Assembly (NCBI GenBank): GCA_027053695.1
Contig: JALUHL010000216.1
Coordinates: forward strand, 1-7,049
DNA: 7,049 nucleotides
Source of the DNA: Ghiorsea sp.
GTDB taxonomy: Bacteria > Pseudomonadota > Zetaproteobacteria > Mariprofundales > Mariprofundaceae
Reading direction: 5' to 3'
The notes below the pieces were generated by a model. That model saw only the letters and a list, made by a program, of their open reading frames with translations. It had not been told where the DNA came from and made no database searches. Below are positions 1 through 6,400 of this stretch, in pieces (the first letter of the stretch is position 1; each line of letters begins with the position of its first letter). Both the position numbers and the translations under genes were made by a program.

Positions 1-47
1 AAAGATTTAATTTTCGTTGCCGCACTTTCAGTTAATGATACAGACAT
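1..47 (-). CDS. A-type iron-sulfur cluster assembly protein (IscA/ErpA-like), 5' end only
   Basis: Only the first 15 codons are inside the window, reading leftward from an ATG at 47-45: MSVSLTESAATKIKS, then the window ends. A short leader, then LTE-x-AA-x-KI-K-S, is how A-type Fe-S carrier proteins (IscA, ErpA, SufA) begin. These proteins carry or insert [Fe-S] clusters in the cytoplasm through three conserved cysteines near the C-terminus, none of which is visible here. The start is supported by a GGAG Shine-Dalgarno site (complement of 56-59) eight bases upstream and by a good sigma70-type promoter further up. The gene is divergent from the regulator-chemoreceptor genes and probably unrelated to them in function. 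The family call rests on 15 residues and is therefore tentative. The member (ErpA or IscA) cannot be told apart. Confidence 0.55.
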   Translation of the reverse strand, partial: MSVSLTESAATKIKS

Positions 48-61
48 AATGATGACTCCGT

Positions 62-89
62 TTGTTGAAACAATTGTCGAAAATATAAG
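62..89 (+). promoter_or_regulatory. possible sigma70-type promoter for the rightward operon
   Basis: TTGTTG (62-67), a 16-base spacer and TATAAG (84-89) form a plausible plus-strand promoter, giving a 5' leader of roughly 85 bases before the ATG at 182. Its -10 hexamer shares bases 84-87 with the -10 hexamer of the minus-strand promoter, so the two could not be occupied by polymerase at the same time. The match is moderate and other weak hexamers exist downstream. Confidence 0.35.
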
Positions 90-110
90 GTTTATCGCTG
101 TTTGGTACAA
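82..110 (-). promoter_or_regulatory. sigma70-type promoter for the leftward Fe-S gene
   Basis: On the minus strand TTGTAC (110-105) is followed by 17 bases and TATATT (87-82), close to the TTGACA-N17-TATAAT consensus with ideal spacing. It would start transcription near 75, giving a leader of about 30 bases that contains the GGAG site before the ATG at 47. No operator could be recognised with confidence. Confidence 0.55.
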
Positions 111-111
111 G

Positions 112-133
112 TGTTGCTAACAACCTTGCAACA
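112..133 (+). repeat. inverted repeat in the 5' leader of the rightward operon
   Basis: TGTTGC (112-117) and GCAACA (128-133) are a perfect six-base inverted repeat around a ten-base loop. A shorter alternative pairing, GTTG (113-116) with CAAC (121-124), uses the same bases. A second small dyad, CACC (139-142) with GGTG (150-153), follows. They lie downstream of the proposed plus-strand promoter and could be a leader hairpin or a regulator-binding dyad. There is no U-tract, so this is not an intrinsic terminator. Confidence 0.3.
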
Positions 134-181
134 GCAAACACCTTTCTTTGGTGATGCATTTTACACAGGCAAGGTTAAACC

Positions 182-379
182 ATGATGAAGAACAAACAGA
201 ATCAAGACGCTAATCTAGACATAAAGGCAGCATCCAACCTGCAAGAGCAGTTGACTGCGATTCATGTGGCAGCGCAATTGATGTGCAGGCAGAGCGAAGG
301 CAGGCAAACCTATCCCGTTGCCAAAAGCATTGTGATGCTAGCAGAGCAAGCTTTAGCCACATGCAAGTCAGGCAAATAA
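182..379 (+). CDS. small protein of unknown function, coupled to the response regulator
   Basis: This 65-residue protein is not one I recognise. It has a polar N-terminal 18 residues and then a largely helical body, from NLQEQLTAIHVAAQ to MLAEQALATC, with no signal peptide, no membrane segment and two cysteines (C35 and C62). ATG 182 is preferred over ATG 185 because AAGG at 171-174 lies seven bases upstream of it. The TAA stop at 377-379 is separated from the next ATG (381) by a single base, a typical arrangement for translational coupling, so it is probably co-expressed with the regulator. It could be a small partner or modulator of that regulator, but nothing in the sequence shows this. 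Codon use is similar to that of its neighbours, which supports a real gene. Confidence 0.65.
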   Translation: MMKNKQNQDANLDIKAASNLQEQLTAIHVAAQLMCRQSEGRQTYPVAKSIVMLAEQALATCKSGK

Positions 380-380
380 T

Positions 381-1025
381 ATGGCGATTCATGCCATTAC
401 GGTATTGCTATGCGATGACCACCCCATGGTGCGCAATGGCTTTAAGCAGCTGTTAGAAAGTGTGCCTGATATTGTGGTCGCCATTGAGGCAGAAACAGGC
501 GAGCAAGCCTACCAAGCTTATCGCAAACAAGCTGTAGATATAGTTATTATGGATATTTCTATGCCGGGCATGGGCGGGCTTGCTGCAGCCAGACATATCT
601 TGGAATATGATAACAAAGCAAAAATCATGATGCTCACCATGCATGATAGCCAAACCTATGTGGCTAGGGCTTTAAAGCTTGGTGTCAAAGGTTATCTCAC
701 CAAAATGGCAGAGCCTGATGAGCTGATTAAAGCGGTGCGGCTCTTGGATAGAGGAAGAGCCTATATTGAAGATTCTTTGGCGCATGATTTGGCAGTATCG
801 AATATGTCAGGTGATAGTGACCCGATTGATATTTTAAGCCCTAGAGAGTTTGAAGTGTTTGCGGCTTTGGCGGATGGGCGTTCCGTCAAATCCATTTCAT
901 CCCTGCTTCACCTTAGCCCGAAAACCGTGGGTGTGCATCGCACCAATATCATGAAAAAAATGAGCGCAGACAACCTTGCAGACATTACCCGTTTGGCGAT
1001 TCGCCATGGTGTGGTCACGGTTTAA
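381..1025 (+). CDS. NarL/FixJ (LuxR-type) response regulator, GacA/UvrY-like
   Basis: This is a two-component response regulator of 214 residues, a cytoplasmic DNA-binding transcription factor controlled by phosphorylation. The receiver domain (about residues 6-122) has the acidic pair D12-D13, the phosphoacceptor D58 in the context IVIMDISMPG, the switch T86 and the conserved K108. The C-terminal LuxR-type helix-turn-helix (about 150-212) begins with the hallmark LSPREFEVF and includes SPKTVGVHRTNIMKKM. The LSPKTV-x-VHR pattern resembles the GacA/UvrY/VarA branch, but the exact orthologue cannot be decided. Length is normal for the family. ATG 381 is only one base after the preceding stop and has a weak AGG site (370-372), so translation probably depends on coupling. 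No histidine kinase gene is visible in the window, so its phosphodonor is encoded elsewhere or beyond the window. Confidence 0.93.
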   Translation: MAIHAITVLLCDDHPMVRNGFKQLLESVPDIVVAIEAETGEQAYQAYRKQAVDIVIMDISMPGMGGLAAARHILEYDNKAKIMMLTMHDSQTYVARALKLGVKGYLTKMAEPDELIKAVRLLDRGRAYIEDSLAHDLAVSNMSGDSDPIDILSPREFEVFAALADGRSVKSISSLLHLSPKTVGVHRTNIMKKMSADNLADITRLAIRHGVVTV

Positions 1026-1100
1026 ATATGTTATGGCATTGCTTTTGCTAAAGGGAAAGACACCGATACAAAACATATCAACCACAGGCTGGAGGCAACA
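1026..1100 (+). promoter_or_regulatory. intergenic gap with strong RBS for the chemoreceptor
   Basis: The 75-base gap carries GGAGG (1091-1095), five bases before ATG 1101, a strong and well-spaced ribosome binding site. ATATGTT (1026-1032) and AACATAT (1072-1078) are a perfect seven-base inverted repeat, but the loop is 39 bases and there is no U-tract. CCGATA (1063-1068) matches the core of a sigma28 (flagellar) -10 element, but no -35 element sits at the right distance. No convincing terminator separates the regulator from the receptor gene, so read-through is likely. Confidence 0.5.
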
Positions 1101-3350
1101 ATGAAAAAGTTTAAATTATGGTTCGCATCACTCACCATTGTAGGACGCTTACGTTTGATTGGTGGTGTTGCCGCTGTCGGTATGCTGATTGCGGGGTATA
1201 TCCATCAAGATGGGTTAAATACGGTTGAAGACGTGGTAGAGCAATATACGCAGAGTGCCGAGGTCATGGAAGATTTGGATATGTTGACGGGTGATTTATT
1301 TATTGAGCATGAAAGCACGCTGCGATATTTGAAGTTTGGTGACAAACAAGCCAAAGCCAAGTGGCAGGAATATAGCCAACGCAATGATGAGAGTTTGGCA
1401 AAATTAGCCAGAGATTTACCCTCAGCTAAGATGAAGCAAAAAATAGCTGACCTAGAAAAGAAAATGCAACGCTTTGACACTGTTTTCGCATCGGTTCTTC
1501 TAGATAGGGAAACCTTGGGTTTTGATGAAAATGAAGGTCTGGTGGGCGAATTTCGCACAAGCATTCATCGCGTTGAGAGCAAGCTCAAGGCTTTAAAAAA
1601 CCCTGAACTATTGGTATCTATGCTTTCCTTGCGCCGCTACGAGAAAGATTTTATGCAAAGGTTTGATTCGCTTTATGTCAATCAATTCAATGAGGAAATG
1701 CAACATTTTTACAGCCTATTAAAGCAAGCGAATATTCCCAGCACATTGAAAAAATCTTTGCATCAAGATGCGCAAACATACCACGACCTATTTATGCGCT
1801 TTGAATCCCATATTCTGAACTTGTTCAAAGTTCAAAAAGAGCTGGATAGCATTTATCAAAAGGAAATGTTGCCCGAATTGCATGCTGCACATGAGCTTTT
1901 AAGCGCGCATATTGAGGCATTAAAAGGCAAGCATACGGATGTGCTGGATACGCAAACCATGATTTTCTGGGTTGCGCTTATGCTTGCGATAGCTTCAGTT
2001 GTGGGCATTATTTCTTGGATTGGCAGAACCATTACAGTGCCATTGAATCGCATTGCCAAAGCCATGGATGCGCTTGAGGATGGAAAAATTAAAAAAGTGT
2101 CTTCGCCCATGAAGGGTGCGGTGAGCGAACTGCTGGATTCCTTGGGTAAATTCCAAAAACAAGCCGTTGAAACCTACTTGTTAAAGCAAGTGGTTAATGA
2201 TAATCCGCAAGCCATTATGCTAGCCAACAAGGATGATTTGGTGATTAACTATATGAATCCTGCTGCACTGGCGCTATTTCAGAAGGTAGAAAAAGCATTG
2301 CCTTGTTCAGCCAGTGATTTGGTGGGGCAAAATATTGATATATTCCACAAGAATCCATCGCAGCAACGTGAGCTTTTAAAAGATGAAAGCAAATATCCTA
2401 TCACTGCATCTTTTGAACTTGCAGGAAGAATCATTGAATTTAGTGCGCAAGCATTAAAGAATACGCAAGGGGATTGGGTTTCGATTATGGTATCTTGGGA
2501 TGATGTGAGCGAGCAAGCAGCGCTGGCTGAAGATTTTGAACAGAATGTTGGAACCATGGTGCAAGAATTGATTGCATCAGCCACAGATATGGAGCAATCA
2601 TCAAAAACACTATCTGAAGTTGCAGAAGTATCGTTGCATGAAGCAGAAAGTGTATCTATGGGGGCTAGCGAAGCCAATCAGAATACGACCAGTGCAGCGC
2701 AAGCTGCTGAAGAAATGTCTGCCTCCATTTCTGAAATCATTGCTCAAGTGCAAGGTGCTGTTACCATTTCAGAGCAAGCTGTGCATGAGGCTGAGACCAC
2801 CAACCAAACTGTGGGTAAGCTATCCACGGTATCTGAAGAAATCGGGCAGGTGGTCAGCGTGATTACTGATATTGCAGAGCAAACCAACCTGCTTGCCTTA
2901 AATGCAAGCATTGAAGCTGCAAGAGCAGGAGAAGCAGGACGCGGGTTTGCTGTGGTGGCGGGTGAAGTTAAAGAGCTTGCCAATCAAACGGCAAGGGCAA
3001 CCGAGCAAATTTCCACACAAATCATGGCGATTCAAACCGAAAGCAATGATGCTGCTGATGCGATTCAAAAGATTGGTGAAACCATTCAACAAATGAATGC
3101 CACCAATGAAGCTATTGCCACAGCTACAGATCAACAAAGCCAAGTGACGCAAAATATCGTCAACAGTGTGATGTCTGCTTCTTCGGCGACAGAGCAAGTA
3201 AGCGGAGCTATTGATGGGGTGAGTAAGGCTGCCGATAGCACAGGGCAAGCTGCGCAAGAAGTGAATGTTGCGGCAGTTCGTATCCATGAAAAAGGTGAAG
3301 ATTTGTCAGGCCGAGTCACTGCGTTCTTGGATGGTTTGAGAAAAAAGTAA
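1101..3350 (+). CDS. methyl-accepting chemotaxis protein (HBM-like sensor, HAMP, PAS, MCP signalling domain)
   Basis: This is a 749-residue inner-membrane chemoreceptor that would control a CheA kinase. Transmembrane helix 1 is at about 12-34 and helix 2 at about 287-307, bracketing a roughly 250-residue all-helical periplasmic domain. The segment [12 protein letters not shown] (177-188) is characteristic of helical bimodular (HBM) sensors such as McpS of Pseudomonas, which binds TCA-cycle acids; the ligand here is unknown. A HAMP domain follows (about 308-355), then a PAS domain (about 360-472, ending in WDDVSEQ), so a second, cytoplasmic input is likely. The signalling domain (about 480-749) carries the near-invariant hairpin tip [19 protein letters not shown] (593-611) and GRGFAVVA. 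There is no CheR-docking pentapeptide; the protein ends GLRKK. The end position is normal for MCPs, but the last codons form a -1 slippery site in phase with the channel frame downstream. Confidence 0.96.
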   Translation: MKKFKLWFASLTIVGRLRLIGGVAAVGMLIAGYIHQDGLNTVEDVVEQYTQSAEVMEDLDMLTGDLFIEHESTLRYLKFGDKQAKAKWQEYSQRNDESLAKLARDLPSAKMKQKIADLEKKMQRFDTVFASVLLDRETLGFDENEGLVGEFRTSIHRVESKLKALKNPELLVSMLSLRRYEKDFMQRFDSLYVNQFNEEMQHFYSLLKQANIPSTLKKSLHQDAQTYHDLFMRFESHILNLFKVQKELDSIYQKEMLPELHAAHELLSAHIEALKGKHTDVLDTQTMIFWVALMLAIASVVGIISWIGRTITVPLNRIAKAMDALEDGKIKKVSSPMKGAVSELLDSLGKFQKQAVETYLLKQVVNDNPQAIMLANKDDLVINYMNPAALALFQKVEKALPCSASDLVGQNIDIFHKNPSQQRELLKDESKYPITASFELAGRIIEFSAQALKNTQGDWVSIMVSWDDVSEQAALAEDFEQNVGTMVQELIASATDMEQSSKTLSEVAEVSLHEAESVSMGASEANQNTTSAAQAAEEMSASISEIIAQVQGAVTISEQAVHEAETTNQTVGKLSTVSEEIGQVVSVITDIAEQTNLLALNASIEAARAGEAGRGFAVVAGEVKELANQTARATEQISTQIMAIQTESNDAADAIQKIGETIQQMNATNEAIATATDQQSQVTQNIVNSVMSASSATEQVSGAIDGVSKAADSTGQAAQEVNVAAVRIHEKGEDLSGRVTAFLDGLRKK

Positions 3351-3413
3351 CACCATTTCAGGCGTTAGATACAGAGCCATGCGTTGCAGTAAAGCAAACG
3401 GAAATCCTGAATG
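3341..3413 (+). other. candidate -1 programmed frameshift site and downstream stem
   Basis: In the receptor frame the last codons read AGA AAA AAG TAA. Bases 3341-3347 are therefore A AAA AAG, the slippery heptamer of E. coli dnaX, in the X XXY YYZ phase required for a -1 shift. After a -1 slip, reading continues through GTA ACA CCA in the frame of the downstream channel gene, which is open from 3299 to the window end. Six bases later a stem can form: CA (3354-3355) and TTCAGG (3357-3362) pair with CCTGAATG (3406-3413), with U3356 bulged. Its loop holds a smaller hairpin, CGTTGC (3382-3387) with GCAAACG (3394-3400), one base bulged. A clear stimulatory Shine-Dalgarno site upstream is lacking. 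Use of the site is unproven. Confidence 0.4.
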
Positions 3414-3423
3414 CGGAAACCTT

Positions 3424-3436
3424 AAAGGTGGAAAGC
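3424..3436 (+). promoter_or_regulatory. ribosome binding site of the channel gene
   Basis: AAAGGTGG (3424-3431) ends five bases before ATG 3437 and is a good Shine-Dalgarno sequence. It favours ATG 3437 over the in-frame GTG at 3428, which lies within the same element and has no comparable site of its own. This supports independent initiation of the channel, 86 bases after the receptor stop codon. Confidence 0.6.
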
Positions 3437-6400
3437 ATGGCATGTGCAAAAGCAGAGCCTGTTTCGGTTATTGCTATGCGTGAAGATGCAAGCCTTGATA
3501 CTCAAGAAGATACACCATCAGATGTCTCATCAGAGGTCTCATCAGAGGTCGCCGTGGCAGATGAGCAAAGTGTATCTGATGATAAAACATCGGTAGCAAC
3601 GGATTCACATCCTGATACAAATACTGATGTCGTAGCTGAGGTATTGCCTCAAACCAAGAAAAAACGAAAGCCGCCACTTTGGCAAAAGCGTTTGCTTCAA
3701 TTTGTGTCAGGCAATCATACTAGACGAGAATGGCTGCTGCTTGGTGAGCGGGTCTTTTCCCATCCGCGTTATGCTTTTGTGGTTATGGCTGCATTAGCGC
3801 TTTGTTTTTTTGAGCGCTATTTGTTTGTGCTTTTACCCATGGCTTTATTTTTTACCACAGAATGGTGTATGCGCTTCTGGCTGCAAAAAGAAAGGGGCTT
3901 TCGCAATAAATTAGAGCTTATATTCCTAATCCTTGATGGCTTAGCAACCATCAGCATGTATTTTTCTATTTTTATGCCAGCATCATTGATGCAACAGGGC
4001 ATTTATTTGCGAGTTACTCGTCTGTTTCGTGGTATGTATATGCTGCGTATGTTGCGTATTTTCCGCTTCCTCACCTACGATGCTATGGTTTTTTCTTTGC
4101 TCTTGGCCATTGGTGTAGTTTTGCTTTCTATCATCGCATGGCGACTACCCATTATAGCACCCTATGTAGGCATATTACTGATAATTGAGATTTGCTATCG
4201 AGCTTATTCAATTTTTCGTGTTTTACCCAAAGGTACACGCCGCACTTTAGAGTTATTATTTCTGCCTGTTGATGCTTTTGCTACAGTGACACTATTGGGT
4301 GTTGTACCCGGTCTTAGTTCAGCTTGGGTCTTATTACGTTTAGGCAGGTTTTTAATTGTTTTAAATCCACTGGAGAAAATTGCAGTGGCTGTAAAACGTG
4401 TTGTTTTCCGTCCAGAAGTTTTACAAGAAGGGGCAATGCTTCTTATTATTTTCCTTGTATTTATGGCCGTAGGTTCGCTTGCAGTGTGGTATGTGTATCC
4501 ACCGCTTGATATTAATAATGATGGGATAAAAAATACGGACGATTACCGTTCTTTTCAGGTGCTTCTATTTGTATTCCGTTTAATTATTGACCCAGGATCA
4601 GCTCCGCCTGAAGCTTTTTCTTGGTTAGTCGCCCTTGTTACAGCGGTTCTTGTACTCTGTGGCATATTCTTTTTTGCCTTGGTAGTCAGCCTTGGTTCAA
4701 ATGTGATGAAATATATGCTTGAGGAGCTTGCCAATAGCTCATTGTCTGCGCGCGAGCACATGTTGTTTATGGGGCATAATGAACAAGCAATACCTATTTT
4801 GCACAAGGTAGGGAAGCTCTGCGCGCGTATGCAGCATTCATTTCCTTCCATTTGGCTTTTTCATGAAGAAGCAGTGCTTGGCGCACGTCAAATAGGTGGT
4901 TGGGTTAGTGTACGAGAGGTGGCAGCAGGTACACGCAATATCGTAGAGCAATTTAAAATTACGGGTGTGCAGCAGTTGGTGATGTTTATGCAAAAGCAAT
5001 ATCAGCCTGATGCGGCTGAAGTCGCCGATATGCATCATTTGGCGCGAGAATTGGATGTGGACGGTTTGCTGATTGCTGATAGCGCCATGCCTGAAAGTTT
5101 GCAGCAGGTGTATGAGGGTTCATTGGATATGAAAGCCGTGGATTCTGCATCGGTGCGGGCGCGTATGCTGTATCAAATGCACCATTGCAGTGAAATGCCA
5201 GAGCTTGGTATTCATCTATTTGATGTGGTTGCAGGGGAATCAGGGCTGAATGCTTTGCTGTGGAGCTTTAAGATAGTGCCCAGTGGCGCAGGGGCTGTGA
5301 TTCAGCACAATCAAAAGTCGATGCTACTTGAAGCTTGGTTGACCAACTGCTTTGAAGAGGGCTTAAATATCCTTGCCGCAAGGCGAGAAGATGGCGCATA
5401 CATTTTATTTAGTGATTTGATGCATTGGCAAGGTGAAGAAAGCTTTGATGTGGTGATTGTCATCGGGCGAGAGCGTTTGCTTTGGCCAGGTATTATGAGC
5501 CAAAGCTTTGGGCTTGGCGATAGGCAGCATCAGAATGAATTGCAAGCCTTTACATGGCCTGAAACTTGGGATTTATCCATGATGTTTTTGGGCTGGCACC
5601 CAGGGCTTCCTGCCATGATTGAGGAGATGGCAGAGCGGCATCATAAATTAAGCTGTCATGTTTTTAGCACCTGTGATGACAAGGATTTGACGATTCAGCA
5701 AGAAGCTTTGTCAGTGATGCAAAGCAGGGTCAATGCCTTGGGTCATTGTGTGCTCAAAGTGCAGATGCATGCGTGGGATGGCTTGGATACGGATGCTTTG
5801 GTGGCGCAGCTTCGGGGTTGTAAAGTGATGATGTTGTATCCTGAAAAGCGTGCCGATGGTAGCGAGGATTCGTTGTTGGAGCTTTGGCTTCATGAAGTGG
5901 GTAGCATGCTTTCTAAGCGCAAAGAAAAAACCAAATGGTGGTCGCCACCTAAGCTGATGGTGTTGCCTAGAAATGGTGATTTTATCCCTGATTTTGTTGA
6001 AGCGGGCAGCCAATATCCGCTGTTGGATATTCGTGTGGGCTCGCCAGATGCTTTTCATGATGTGTTTATGGCAAGGCAATTGCTAACACAGGCTAGAAAG
6101 ACGCAATATCCAGAGGAGGCGATCACCGATGCATATGTTTATGAATTTATGGATGACATGCTTGGCGATGCCGTGCTTGTTGAAGATATTGCTTCCTCAA
6201 GGCTTTTGGAAGAAGGCAAGCAAACCAGTTGGGATGCGATTTATCGTGAAGCCTTGCGTCGAGGTTGGATGCTGATGGCATACCTCAAACCTGATATGAG
6301 CCATGCAGGGCGAACCATGTTTTCCAGCTTGGATCACTTGTTTCCACTGCAGTCTGGTCAAATTGGCAACATGAGCTTATTGGCAGGCTCTCCGATTGCC

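Noticed and set aside
34..54. Repeated AATGAT hexamers resembling a Fur box near the Fe-S gene start.
   Set aside because: They are direct rather than properly arranged inverted hexamers, and mostly lie inside the coding start of the minus-strand gene.
1..120. Plus-strand open frame of 39 codons at the left edge ending in TAA at 118-120.
   Set aside because: It has no recognisable family features and overlaps the better supported minus-strand Fe-S gene start, its RBS and promoter.
1049..1069. Possible sigma28 flagellar promoter before the chemoreceptor (TAAAG and CCGATA).
   Set aside because: The CCGATA core fits, but the TAAA element is about six bases too close and nothing at the proper distance matches, so it is not a supported promoter.
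1026..1078. Inverted repeat ATATGTT / AACATAT after the response regulator as a terminator.
   Set aside because: A 39-base loop, an AT-rich stem and no U-tract make an intrinsic terminator unlikely.
2898..3287. Minus-strand open frame of 129 codons inside the chemoreceptor gene.
   Set aside because: It is antisense to the highly conserved MCP signalling domain, has Cys/Ser/His-rich composition and no RBS; it is a shadow of the real gene.
3299..3437. Treating the receptor and channel as one broken gene (pseudogene).
   Set aside because: The receptor ends at a normal MCP C-terminus and the channel has its own RBS and ATG, so neither looks truncated by decay.
5711..6079. Minus-strand open frame of 122 codons inside the channel gene.
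   Set aside because: It is His/Arg/Gln-rich antisense to a region with clear CASTOR/POLLUX-like coding in the plus frame.
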